From Pseudobdellovibrionaceae bacterium (GTDB lineage: Bacteria; Bdellovibrionota; Bdellovibrionia; Bdellovibrionales; Bdellovibrionaceae), in the NCBI GenBank assembly GCA_021731025.1, contig JAKFYD010000006.1:1-64000 (forward strand): a stretch of 64,000 nt of DNA, given 5' to 3'. Of the stretch, positions 49,302-58,160 are shown piece by piece; position 1 is the stretch's first letter, and each line of letters starts with the position of its first letter. The notes under the pieces were generated by a model. It did not search any database, was not told the DNA's origin, and was given only the letters and a program-made list of their open reading frames with translations. The position numbers and the translations under genes were made by a program.

Positions 49302-50477
49302 TTAAAGTAAATACCTCAATCGATAAGCAAACCACGATAAGATTTTTTGCCAGAAGGGCAAATCTTGCAGGTCACGCAATCGAACCGTGTGACAATGATT
49401 CCGATCTCGTTTCCATTGGCGCATGATTTCAGCGACATGCTCCGGCTCATCAAATTCAGCTTCGATTTCTAAATCATGAAAATAACTTCGATGATTAAAA
49501 TTTGCAGAGCCTACCGTCGACCAATCATCAACGATAAGATATTTAGCGTGAAGGACTCGGGGCTGATATTCGTGGATCTGCGCGCCAGCTTGAATCAAAC
49601 TGATTAAAATAGGATGAGCAGCCCACTTGACCACGGGAACATCCGTTGGACCTGGCCAAATGATTTGCACATCAACCCCACGTTTAGCCGCTTTTCGAAG
49701 AGCCCGTAAGAAAGAACGTTTTGGTAAAAAATAGGCGCTTGCGATCCAGATTCTTTTCTCGGCCTTTTTAAAATGGCGAATCAAATCTCGAGAGAGCCAC
49801 AGTTTCTCTTGAAGACGAGTGTTGATTCGCAAAGGAAATCGGCGATGTTCAATGCGCCGGGGAAGTGACCGGACTCGAGGAGCAATTCGTCCCGTCAAAT
49901 GACGAAGGCGTGCCCGTCGAGAATGGAGCCAGCTGTTTTGAAAAGCCAGGCGAACATAGTCCACACCAAGGCCTTCCAAATAAACTCCTGAATCTCGCCA
50001 TGCTTTTTCACCGAGCCATTTTTTGCAATGCACTTTCGTCCAATTGAAACTTCCTAGGAAAACAGATTTCTTGTCGATGATCACCGTTTTTCGGTGATTG
50101 CGCCGATTGAATCGACGTAAGATTGAAAAGAAGCGAAAAAATAAACTCAGGCGAAATCGGCGTACCCAGCGGAATGTTCCTGGAATGGGGCGATAGATTT
50201 TAAAATCCAGATTGTATTCAGCGCAAAGTTTTTGCAGCGGTTCCAAATAAAAGTAGCTGCCAAAACCATCCACTAAAAGTTGAACATGACCGCCACGGCT
50301 TTTAAACTCACCCAAAAGTTTCAAAAGATGTTTGGTGAGTTCATCAACTTCAAAAATATAAGTTTCGATAAGAATTTCTTCTTGGGCAGCAAGAATGGAC
50401 TTTTCGAGTTCATCGAAATAATCATCACCTTCATGAAAAAAGCGGACCTTGGTCCAGAATCTCGAGCTCTGCTGCAT
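49302..50477 (-). CDS. Phospholipase D/cardiolipin synthase-like enzyme
   Basis: 391 residues with two HKD motifs: HRKTVIIDKKSVFLGSFN near residue 147 and HAKYLIVDDWSTVGSANFNHRS near 315 (in parts). This is the phospholipase-D fold of cardiolipin synthases that join two phosphatidylglycerols, or of nucleases in related families. There is no N-terminal membrane helix, so it resembles the ClsB group more than ClsA. The basic stretch between the motifs (RRARLRHLTGRI) would suit membrane binding. AAGGAG lies 12 bases before the ATG, longer than usual. Confidence 0.86.
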   Translation of the reverse strand: MQQSSRFWTKVRFFHEGDDYFDELEKSILAAQEEILIETYIFEVDELTKHLLKLLGEFKSRGGHVQLLVDGFGSYFYLEPLQKLCAEYNLDFKIYRPIPGTFRWVRRFRLSLFFRFFSILRRFNRRNHRKTVIIDKKSVFLGSFNWTKVHCKKWLGEKAWRDSGVYLEGLGVDYVRLAFQNSWLHSRRARLRHLTGRIAPRVRSLPRRIEHRRFPLRINTRLQEKLWLSRDLIRHFKKAEKRIWIASAYFLPKRSFLRALRKAAKRGVDVQIIWPGPTDVPVVKWAAHPILISLIQAGAQIHEYQPRVLHAKYLIVDDWSTVGSANFNHRSYFHDLEIEAEFDEPEHVAEIMRQWKRDRNHCHTVRLRDLQDLPFWQKILSWFAYRLRYLL

Positions 50478-50543
50478 AGCTCAATGTCACTCCTTGCAAA
50501 CTAAAAGAGTCGACAGGACCGACTCAGAACTTCAGAATGAATC

Positions 50544-51239
50544 ATGATGAGAACAAAATCAATTTTACAAATTCTATTCTTCTGCATTCTGTCTTTAAGT
50601 GGATATGAGGTTTTGGCCTCTAAAGCAACAGTGCAAGTGGCCTATTTTCATAAATCCAATAAAGAGCATTTTTCTAAGCAGGTTAAGCCCATTTTTGATC
50701 AAAACAAAACCTGTAAAGTTTGTGAATTGGTGGATTTAACGCCTTACAAAGATTCGGGCGAAGCAGATGAATCCAAACTGGTGAAAGAAATTTCGGCGGT
50801 CGGCACCGATTACCAGATTCTTTTTATGAACTGGAATGAAAAATCAACCGAATCAAATCGGGAGCTGAGTGAAGCCTTGGTCAAAAAATCCATTCAGGGT
50901 ACCTTGATCCTTTTTACCGCAGGCTCTCCCTTGAACAACGAACCGACAATTTCATTAAATAAAACCATCGCTGGTCAAGTCCCTGAAGCCGTTATCGTCG
51001 GCGAGATGACCGAGCGCGAACGACTTTTGCCTCAATTATTTTATGGCCCAGAAATGTTGACAGCCATCAAACCACCGAAAGAGTATTCGGGTCAGGGCTT
51101 AGCTCCTGTTTTTTTCCTGGCAAAATGGGTTTCGCACTGGTCAAAACAAAAGCCCAACGAATGGGTTTCTTACTTAAAACTGAAAAAAAATAAACTTCGG
51201 AAATTGTGGTTAAGCACCGACGACTTCTTCGTTCGTTAA
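50544..51239 (+). CDS. Secreted hypothetical protein (231 aa)
   Basis: Signal peptide cleaved near VLASKA. The mature protein of about 205 residues has a CKVCELVDLT motif (CxxC) at about 55 and otherwise no recognisable motif. The alternation of hydrophobic strands and charged helices suggests a Rossmann-like fold. The first two codons are both ATG; either could start. It is divergent from the phospholipase-D-like gene and converges on the RNase-Z-like gene. Confidence 0.65.
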   Translation: MMRTKSILQILFFCILSLSGYEVLASKATVQVAYFHKSNKEHFSKQVKPIFDQNKTCKVCELVDLTPYKDSGEADESKLVKEISAVGTDYQILFMNWNEKSTESNRELSEALVKKSIQGTLILFTAGSPLNNEPTISLNKTIAGQVPEAVIVGEMTERERLLPQLFYGPEMLTAIKPPKEYSGQGLAPVFFLAKWVSHWSKQKPNEWVSYLKLKKNKLRKLWLSTDDFFVR

Positions 51240-51245
51240 CCTTTC

Positions 51246-52088
51246 TTAGCGGCCGGGGAAGAGGATGACTCTTTCGGCATGTCGAGAGGGGATTCTTTCT
51301 TTTAAGATTTCGAGGGCTCGTTGAAATGAATAACGGCTCGAAGTGTGGATCAAAACAATTCTTTCGCTTTCAATTTCATCAAGATGTTGCAGGATTTCAT
51401 CCAGATGGGTGTGTCCCCACTTGCGGGCGTGCTCGATGGTTTTGCTGTCATCTAGATAAGTGGCTTCCATGATCAAAATTTTACTTTTTCGAATCCAATC
51501 TTCTTTAAAAAGAAACTCGATCTGTGTGTCGCCCGTGAAGCTAACCATGGGAACTTCGCGCTCGTCCTGAATAATTTGACCTTGCTTTCGCAATTGCATT
51601 AATTCCGTTTCGCTTCGATCTCTGAATTCGGGTTTTAATTTTTTTGTTTTTTTAAAAACTGTGTATCCCAGGGAATCAATGCGATGGACCGTGGAAAAGG
51701 GCCGAACAAAATGGCGGGGATCTATTTCAATGATATGCCCAGGCTCGACCGCGTGAAAATTAAACTGGTATTCGTGGCCTTCCACTTTTTGCCAGATTTT
51801 CATAATTTCCTGCAGAGGATTCACCAAGCTAACAGGCATATAGAAATTGGGTGTCGGTAAAGAGGTCATCGCCTTTTGCGAAATTAAATAAGGAATTCCA
51901 GCTGCATGGTCTAAATGCCCATGGCTGATAAAGTATCTCTTAAGATGGAATTGAAAGGGGAAGCCTTGGGCCACATCAAAGCACAAACTTAATTGTGGCA
52001 GCGCAATCGAAGTGCGAATTCCCGAAAGGGATAAACCACAGAGGTTGATGTCGTCAAAAGACCAAGTGCTTTCGACCGCTAAAGACAT
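51246..52088 (-). CDS. Metallo-beta-lactamase-fold hydrolase, RNase Z-like
   Basis: 280 residues with the metal motif ISHGHLDHAAGIPYL (HxHxDH), SFTGDT for the bridging Asp, and a later metal His in VLIHTSSRY. The arrangement resembles tRNA 3'-endonuclease RNase Z and its relatives, but the typical RNase Z exosite arm is short here, so a different MBL hydrolase is possible. It overlaps the upstream gene (52079) by 10 bp and forms an operon with it. Confidence 0.78.
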   Translation of the reverse strand: MSLAVESTWSFDDINLCGLSLSGIRTSIALPQLSLCFDVAQGFPFQFHLKRYFISHGHLDHAAGIPYLISQKAMTSLPTPNFYMPVSLVNPLQEIMKIWQKVEGHEYQFNFHAVEPGHIIEIDPRHFVRPFSTVHRIDSLGYTVFKKTKKLKPEFRDRSETELMQLRKQGQIIQDEREVPMVSFTGDTQIEFLFKEDWIRKSKILIMEATYLDDSKTIEHARKWGHTHLDEILQHLDEIESERIVLIHTSSRYSFQRALEILKERIPSRHAERVILFPGR

Positions 52089-53371
52089 TTTGCAACCAGA
52101 TCGTGACCGATCCAGGCGCTCGAATTTTTCGGTGACCAGCTGTCATGCAACATGACGTAGCCACAGCTTTCGAAGACAACTTCACTCAATACGAAAGTGA
52201 TTAAATTCTTAGCATCTTTATGCATTTGAACAATTTCTTCGGATGAGTTCAGCATTCTTTCGAGATGTTCTTGCGTGCTGTGCATAGGCCATTCTTTATA
52301 AACATTCATTTGTTTAATCACGGGATGGGTCAAATATTCATTTAAATATTTTTTTAAATCGTCAAAGCTGCAGTCTTCCTTAAGAAGACCTTTGCACTCG
52401 GTTAAAATCTTTTTCGCCTTTTCAGATTGAGGAGCTTCTTTTTCTATCGCTTGAAGTAGGGGATAAAGTGAAACTTCGACTCCCTGAAAAATCGAGCTCG
52501 AGTTTGTTAAAATTTCGGGGCAATTGTAAACGCAGCAATTGACCGATTTTTTAAAATACTCGGACGAAATGTCTTCCAACTTAATTTTTGCCCAACCTTG
52601 AAGATAAGGAGTGTAAGTCTGCCATTGATATTGATCGTCGATCATCACTTCGGTGCCATGATATCCATAAGCCGTGTAAGAGACATGGCCCCCCGAGTTT
52701 TGAACTTTTTCCCGGAATGGAGTCGAAATTTCCAAAAGATGACGAAAGGTCTCTGCCGTAACTTCGTTGAAGTTCATTGAACACAATTGCCCGATGGATG
52801 ATTTCCAAAATTTTTCAGAACTGAGATAGCGATCACCACTGCCTTTGAAAGAGCGATTCATCAAGGGCATGACGATTTTAGCTCGCGGGACACCGCCAGC
52901 CATCAGGTGAGCAAAAACAATATTTTGACCCGGCTTCCAAAGTTTTTCGACCTCGGCGATATAAGCGGCCACATTTTCTTTGAAACGAGCTCGACCGCGA
53001 GCTCGCGACTCTTCCCATTTTTGGGTTGAAAGTTGGAAGCTTTCCCAATCGCTTAACCTAATTTCTTTCAAGCGATCAACGGGACTTATACCTTCTGAAT
53101 CGGGTTCGAAATCAAAGCCAGCTTCCAAAGGAATATTGATAAATGGTTTGGGAATTGAAGCAGCCTCTTCATCCGTGAGGGCTCTTAATCCAAGATCACG
53201 ATCTCTGCGCCCCACGGTGGCTCGCACGATGGTCATTCCATTTTTTTCAGCTTCTTCAGTGAGTCCATTGGCATAGCCGCGAGAAAAGAGCTCTCCAAAG
53301 AGGACAAGAAGATCACCTTTTTTCAAAGGACTAGAGTGAGGCTTTTGACGTAATGGAAAAAATGGAGTCAT
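52079..53371 (-). CDS. FabMG-like enoyl-ACP reductase candidate
   Basis: 430 residues without signal. The beginning GDLLVLFGELFSRGYANGL, then EEAEKNGMTIVRATVGRRD, has the form of a Rossmann dinucleotide site (GxxxxxGxxxG variant). A long middle region has a PRAKIVMPLMNRSFKGSG segment, and YTAYGYHGTEV may hold an active-site Tyr. I recall similar sequences labelled enoyl-ACP reductase FabMG family, an SDR-related fatty-acid enzyme. The call is by memory of that family and is tentative. Its neighbours (waaA, heptosyltransferase) are lipid A/LPS genes, which fits a lipid role. Confidence 0.5.
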   Translation of the reverse strand: MTPFFPLRQKPHSSPLKKGDLLVLFGELFSRGYANGLTEEAEKNGMTIVRATVGRRDRDLGLRALTDEEAASIPKPFINIPLEAGFDFEPDSEGISPVDRLKEIRLSDWESFQLSTQKWEESRARGRARFKENVAAYIAEVEKLWKPGQNIVFAHLMAGGVPRAKIVMPLMNRSFKGSGDRYLSSEKFWKSSIGQLCSMNFNEVTAETFRHLLEISTPFREKVQNSGGHVSYTAYGYHGTEVMIDDQYQWQTYTPYLQGWAKIKLEDISSEYFKKSVNCCVYNCPEILTNSSSIFQGVEVSLYPLLQAIEKEAPQSEKAKKILTECKGLLKEDCSFDDLKKYLNEYLTHPVIKQMNVYKEWPMHSTQEHLERMLNSSEEIVQMHKDAKNLITFVLSEVVFESCGYVMLHDSWSPKNSSAWIGHDLVAKCL

Positions 53372-53419
53372 AGAAAGTGTTGTCGCCAGAAGTGGTGACT
53401 TGGGTCAAGCCAAGAGAGC

Positions 53420-54691
53420 TTAATGACTCGGGCGGTTAATGAAGGCTGATAAATATTTCAGCATGGCCTGTGTGGCCCCAGTTTTCTTTCTCACTTCAGC
53501 TTGAATTAATTTTTTTGTTTCGGGTGTATAATTTGATTTAAGTTTGAAAAGCTCTTCACGAATCTCGTGGGAATCATTCACTTGAGTCGCGAAACGGCAA
53601 GGACCTAAAAAGTGGGATTGGAATTCAATAGCTTCGCGATTGTTCGCATGAAAGGGACCAACGAGGGTGGGCAGTCCTGCAGCCAAAGGTTCCATCACCG
53701 AATGCACTTGTCGCTTGAAAGAACCGCCAACAAAGGCCACCGAACCCCAGGTGTAAATCTCAGCCAAAATACCGACTTGATCCACAATAAGAACTTCGCT
53801 GGGCTCCCATTGGGATGCTTGAGAATATCTCTGGCTGGAAAGATTTTTTTCTTTTAAAAGATGCTCCAATTTCGTCAGATGCTCCTCGTGAATTTCGTGG
53901 GGGGCAAGGATGACTCGAATCTCTTTGCTGAGAGCTGGAATGATGTGGGCTTCATCCTCGGGCCAAGTGGACCCGGCCACAAAAACAAATTCTTCGGGGG
54001 AAGGTCGTAACTTTTCATTTAATTTTTTGGGATTTTCGAGCCGGTGAAAAACTTGATCATAGCGGGTGTCCCCGCCAACGGTAGCGGCTTTTAGCCCTAA
54101 CATACGAAGTTGAGCATGATCTTGCTCGCTGACCGCAAAGATTTTTGAAAGTCTTTGCAAATTCATGATTTTAAATTTTTGAAACAGGCTAGGGGCTTTT
54201 ACAAAGTTAAATGTCGCTGAAAATAAAATGCGGGGAATATTTCTCTTTTCGCACTGATAAAGAAGCTCGGGCCAAAGATCCGTGCGCGCAATCAAAAGAG
54301 CTCGAGGTTGCCACTCGTCCAAAAAAGATTTTGTTTTTTGGATTGAATCCCAGGGGCTTGGTCCCCAAAAATCGATTTCAGGAATGCTCTCGAGCAGGAA
54401 TCGAGAAGAACGTGATGTTGATGTTACCAAAAGAGGCAACTCGGGATAATTGGCTTTTAATTTTCTGAGCAGAGGCCGAGCGTATTCGATTTCGCCGCTG
54501 GCGGCGTGGATCCACAGGGGGCGCGAGGCCGGTCGAGAACTTGTTTTTGATTTAAATTCTGGTTTTCGGCGATCTTTAAAAAAATAACTCCATTTTTTTT
54601 CAGGTTGAAACCGTGAAAGAAAATTAAACACCAGCCAAACTATCGGAATTAAAACTCGACGATAAAGATGAAAAAAAACTTTTTCCGTCAT
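53420..54691 (-). CDS. waaA: 3-deoxy-D-manno-octulosonic acid (Kdo) transferase
   Basis: Adds Kdo from CMP-Kdo to lipid A precursor at the inner membrane. N-terminal helix (VLIPIVWLVFNFLSRF) is the membrane anchor. Family blocks: IHAASGEIEYARPLL with catalytic Glu, GDTRYDQV, VAGSTWPEDE, VAFVGGSF and HSVMEPLAAGLPTLVGPF, the GT30 pattern. Length 423 is normal. It overlaps the heptosyltransferase gene by 4 bp (54688-54691), a coupled LPS inner-core pair. Confidence 0.93.
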   Translation of the reverse strand: MTEKVFFHLYRRVLIPIVWLVFNFLSRFQPEKKWSYFFKDRRKPEFKSKTSSRPASRPLWIHAASGEIEYARPLLRKLKANYPELPLLVTSTSRSSRFLLESIPEIDFWGPSPWDSIQKTKSFLDEWQPRALLIARTDLWPELLYQCEKRNIPRILFSATFNFVKAPSLFQKFKIMNLQRLSKIFAVSEQDHAQLRMLGLKAATVGGDTRYDQVFHRLENPKKLNEKLRPSPEEFVFVAGSTWPEDEAHIIPALSKEIRVILAPHEIHEEHLTKLEHLLKEKNLSSQRYSQASQWEPSEVLIVDQVGILAEIYTWGSVAFVGGSFKRQVHSVMEPLAAGLPTLVGPFHANNREAIEFQSHFLGPCRFATQVNDSHEIREELFKLKSNYTPETKKLIQAEVRKKTGATQAMLKYLSAFINRPSH

Positions 54692-55695
54692 CTTAAAAGT
54701 TCCCCCAGCTCTTTCGCGACCGACTGGGGGCTAATTCCGACCAAACACTCATGATAATTTTTATTAATGCAGGGACCCTGGCCATGTTTGCTGCAAGGTC
54801 GACAAGCCAAGTTTAGTTCCATAATTCGCGTCGCTGGTCTCGAGGGAAAACCGAAGGGGGCCGGCCCCATCAAAGCGATGGATTTTTTTCCGAGCTGTTC
54901 GCCAACATGTAAAAGTCCAGTGTCATTGCTGACTAAGGCTTTGGCTTTTTCCACTAAAGCGACACTGGTTTTTAAATCACTTTTCCCAGCTAGGCACAAA
55001 GTCCGACGAGGAAAACCTTTGGCGATGTCTTCTAGGAAACGATCTTCGGGGCCGCCTAAAAGGACAAAATTTTCATTGGGAAACATTTCAATAAGCTTCG
55101 CCCAATATTCTTGAGGCCAACGTTTCAGAAAAAAAGCGGCAGAGGGGGCCAAGGCGATATAATTTCCCTGGAAGATTTTTGTCAGTTCGGTGGCTTTTTT
55201 TTGTGAATCGGGATCAGAAAAGATTTGCGGGGCGGGGGGAGCAACTTCTGGAATATCCCACCGATAAAGTGGTTCCAATAAATCTCGTTGCCCTGAAAAG
55301 GGCTGTTTAAATTTATTAATTCGAAATCGAAATAATAAAAATCTTTTCCATCTTTTCATAGGCCGGCGAATAAATTCAACAGGTCGAAAAAGTCGCAGGA
55401 TGCTGGTGATGATCCAAGTTCGAAGATTGTTATGAGCATCGTAAATATGAGTGAAATTTTTTTCTCGAAGGGCGCGAGAAAAAGAAATTAAACCTTTAAA
55501 GCCAGATTTTTTATCTAAGGACCAGGCTTGGGTTAAATCAGGATGCCCAGATAATAAGGGGAGCATATCTTGACGAGTGGCCCAATGTATTTCAGCCTGA
55601 GGAAATCGTTTTTTAAGCGCAGAAACGACGCTCAAACATTGAGTGACGTCGCCAAAACTTGAAAATCGAAGAATCAGAATGCGCGTTCGTGACAT
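54688..55695 (-). CDS. waaF: LPS heptosyltransferase, GT9 family
   Basis: Transfers heptose to the LPS inner core in the cytoplasm. Start ILILRFSSFGDVTQCLSVV is the GT9 signature (the family has RxxxxGDVxxxxP). The donor-site VSNDTGLLHVGEQLGKKSIALMGP matches (DTGxxH). The C-terminal Cys pair (NLACRPCSK, CL) is usual for this family. Whether it is WaaC, WaaF or a later enzyme cannot be settled. It is coupled with waaA. Confidence 0.85.
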   Translation of the reverse strand: MSRTRILILRFSSFGDVTQCLSVVSALKKRFPQAEIHWATRQDMLPLLSGHPDLTQAWSLDKKSGFKGLISFSRALREKNFTHIYDAHNNLRTWIITSILRLFRPVEFIRRPMKRWKRFLLFRFRINKFKQPFSGQRDLLEPLYRWDIPEVAPPAPQIFSDPDSQKKATELTKIFQGNYIALAPSAAFFLKRWPQEYWAKLIEMFPNENFVLLGGPEDRFLEDIAKGFPRRTLCLAGKSDLKTSVALVEKAKALVSNDTGLLHVGEQLGKKSIALMGPAPFGFPSRPATRIMELNLACRPCSKHGQGPCINKNYHECLVGISPQSVAKELGELLR

Positions 55696-55831
55696 GCATC
55701 CAAAAAACTAGCAGTTCATCAGCAGACTGTCACTGTCTAAGACTCTTTTTGTCCTAGAGTGCACTTTATTCGTGACCTTCTTTCAATAAAGAATAATTAT
55801 TGTCCCATAAATATTCTGACTTTTAATAATA

Positions 55832-57001
55832 ATGAAAAAAGCGGGTTTTATGAATTGGGGTTTTATGAATTGGGGTTTTATTATCGTCTCCTATGTCAGC
55901 TTACTGGCATTCGGTTTGGCCGATAATATTCGCGGTCCTTTATTTTTAGAAATATTGAAAACTTATGAGCTCAGCGATTTTGCTGGATCATTTATTTTTG
56001 CGGCCAGTTCTTTTATGGCTTTAGTGGCCGCCTTGCTCAGCCCCGTCTGGAGTAAATACCTTCACCAGTATCGTGTTTTGCAGTTGGGCTTATTGTTTAT
56101 GGCGATGGGTTTTTGTGGTATGGGTTGGGCCAAGAGCTATCCCCAGATGCTTATTTTTGTTTGCTCTTTTGGTGTTTCTGTTGGCCTGCTCAGTATTTCA
56201 CAAAATTATCTTGTGACGGTGGGTTCCACTGAAAAACATCGCCCCAGATTCCTTTCGGGCTTGCATGCGATGTATGGACTCGCTTCGCTGACAGCCCCCT
56301 TGATTGCGGCCTATTTTTCGGAATTGCAATGGAGTTGGAAAGACATTTTTATTTTAGTTGGGCTGGTTTCATTTTTGGTTTTGCTCGCTTCTTTTTTTAA
56401 GAGTCTTCGCAAAGAGCACAAAGAAAAATCTTTGGTGAACTTAGATCCAGGTCCACTCAGCAAGACAAAAGTTTTTATGCTAGCGGCGGCCTTTTCGTTG
56501 TATGTAGTTTCCGAAATTTTAGTGAGCAGTCGACTGTCTCTGTATCTGCGCCGAGATTTTAATTATGATTTGCCCCAAGCCAGTCGCGCCCTTTTTGTTT
56601 TCTTTGTCTTTTTGCTTTTAGGACGACTGATGTCTTCCTTCATCAATTGGGGGAAGTCATTACGGCAAGCTCTTTTGTGGTCTTTGCTCTCAACGACCAT
56701 TATCCTCTCTTTAGGGCTTTCAATAAATCCGTGGTTTCTTGTTTTGTCAGGAATAAGCATGGCTCCTTTTTATCCTTTAGCGATATCGTTCATGAGTGAA
56801 ATTTTTCCGGGCCATGTTCAGGCTGTCATCGGCTGGTCCATGTCTTTGCAATCTTTATTTGTTGTCTCGATGCATGTTGGAGTTGGACAATTCAGCGACA
56901 GCTTTGGTTTAGCCGCAGCTTTGTGGTTAGGTCCGTTAGCTTGTTTGGTCGGGTATTTATTTATTTTATTGGGAGTAAAACCTAAACATGTCCCAGCTTG
57001 A
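55832..57001 (+). CDS. MFS transporter
   Basis: 389 residues, about 11-12 membrane helices, and an MFS-type loop (SPVWSKYLHQYRVLQLG) between helices 2 and 3. Substrate unknown; a sugar/FucP-like group is possible. The N-terminus has 2.6 copies of a 15-bp tandem repeat (55843-55881), encoding GFMNW-GFMNW-GF, with three in-frame ATGs (55832, 55850 and 55865). The strongest start is not clear, as no good ribosome binding site is near any of them. It overlaps the THUMP-type methyltransferase gene by 14 bp. Confidence 0.78.
   Translation: MKKAGFMNWGFMNWGFIIVSYVSLLAFGLADNIRGPLFLEILKTYELSDFAGSFIFAASSFMALVAALLSPVWSKYLHQYRVLQLGLLFMAMGFCGMGWAKSYPQMLIFVCSFGVSVGLLSISQNYLVTVGSTEKHRPRFLSGLHAMYGLASLTAPLIAAYFSELQWSWKDIFILVGLVSFLVLLASFFKSLRKEHKEKSLVNLDPGPLSKTKVFMLAAAFSLYVVSEILVSSRLSLYLRRDFNYDLPQASRALFVFFVFLLLGRLMSSFINWGKSLRQALLWSLLSTTIILSLGLSINPWFLVLSGISMAPFYPLAISFMSEIFPGHVQAVIGWSMSLQSLFVVSMHVGVGQFSDSFGLAAALWLGPLACLVGYLFILLGVKPKHVPA
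55843..55881 (+). repeat. 15-bp tandem repeat in MFS gene start
   Basis: GGGTTTTATGAATTG occurs twice (55843-55857 and 55858-55872), followed by a partial third copy GGGTTTTAT. The unit is five codons, so gain or loss keeps the frame. Confidence 0.8.
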
Positions 57002-58160
57002 ATCTTTTTTCATTATTTGCCCTCCGGAACTCACCGACGAATTAGAGTTGGAATTGGAAGAGGTCTGGCCTTTTCTGGAGGATGAATCGGGTCGGCCACA
57101 ACTGACGCCCTTGATAAAGCAAAAAACTTTGGGTGGAATCTTTTTAGAGACTCGACCCCTTATCGGTTTCCAGTTAAACCGAGTTCTTAAGTTAGCTTCA
57201 CGTATTTTGTGGCGGCGAGCTCGCTTCAAAGCCCGAGAGCTCTTTCAGCTCGAAGGGCAGTTGAAATCACTTCCTTGGACTGAATGGATTCCCGAAGGGA
57301 AAAAAGTTAAATTTTCAATTTCTGCCTCGGGTTCAAAAGTGAATAACGAAAAGCGCATTGAAGATATGCTCCAACGACTTTTGGGGAAAAGACTTAAGGT
57401 GATGAAGGATCATGAAGATTTTCATTTTTACCTTCGTCACCACGAGAATCAAATGACGGTGAGTTTAGATACAAGCGGAGAGCATCTTCACAAACGAGGT
57501 CGAGTTCAATTTAAGTTGCAAGCTCCACTTCGAGAAACTTTAGCGAGCGCTGCTTTACGATGGATGCTGAATGACGTCTCAAGTTCCGAACTGAATAGGA
57601 TCACTTGGTTAGATCCCATGGCGGGCTCGGGCACTCACGGGGCCGAGTTACTCGATCACCGAGGTTTAGGCACGCGAGAAGATTATGCCTTTAACTCTTT
57701 CAAAGAAATGCCAAAGATATTTCGTTCGCCTGAGTTTTGGAAAAATCATGTTTTGGCGAAAGGAATTCCATTTCGAAATCTGGTTTTAGCAGATCAAAGC
57801 GCTGACGCGGTCAATGTGATGAAAAAAAATTTCGAGTCTTGCCAAGAGCGAAACATAATACTTCTGCAGAAAGATCTTTTCTCGATTGATTCGAGAGACG
57901 ACTACGGTATTTCCCGAAATGAGGCTTTGTACATCGTCCTGAATCCCCCGTATGGAGAGCGACTTGAACTAAGCGATCCTCGCAAAGAAATTTTAAAAAT
58001 GCGCGAGCAAATCTGGCAGAAGCTTCAGCCCCAAAGGTTGGGATTATGGGTTCCCGCTTCCCTTGGAAATTTAAATTTTCCGGAGAAACTCTTGCAGAAG
58101 AGAGAGCTTAGAAATGGTGGGATCCCGGTTCATTTTTATGTTTGGGAAAGGGAAGTTTAA
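56988..58160 (+). CDS. THUMP-type 23S rRNA N2-guanine methyltransferase (RlmL-N-like)
   Basis: 390 residues. An N-terminal THUMP-like/ferredoxin-like region is followed by a class I SAM methyltransferase. Key motifs are LDPMAGSGTHGAELL (SAM binding) and the catalytic NPPYGERL (NPPY). This matches the N-terminal half of RlmL, which makes m2G2445 in 23S rRNA; the C-terminal RlmK half is absent. It overlaps the MFS gene by 14 bp and the convergent RluA-type gene by 53 bp at the 3' end. Confidence 0.82.
   Translation: MSQLESFFIICPPELTDELELELEEVWPFLEDESGRPQLTPLIKQKTLGGIFLETRPLIGFQLNRVLKLASRILWRRARFKARELFQLEGQLKSLPWTEWIPEGKKVKFSISASGSKVNNEKRIEDMLQRLLGKRLKVMKDHEDFHFYLRHHENQMTVSLDTSGEHLHKRGRVQFKLQAPLRETLASAALRWMLNDVSSSELNRITWLDPMAGSGTHGAELLDHRGLGTREDYAFNSFKEMPKIFRSPEFWKNHVLAKGIPFRNLVLADQSADAVNVMKKNFESCQERNIILLQKDLFSIDSRDDYGISRNEALYIVLNPPYGERLELSDPRKEILKMREQIWQKLQPQRLGLWVPASLGNLNFPEKLLQKRELRNGGIPVHFYVWEREV

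Noticed and set aside
50507-50525. Small hairpin GAGTCG/CGACTC upstream of the secreted protein gene
   Set aside because: Only six base pairs with a seven-base loop; no second example or link with a start signal, so not listed.
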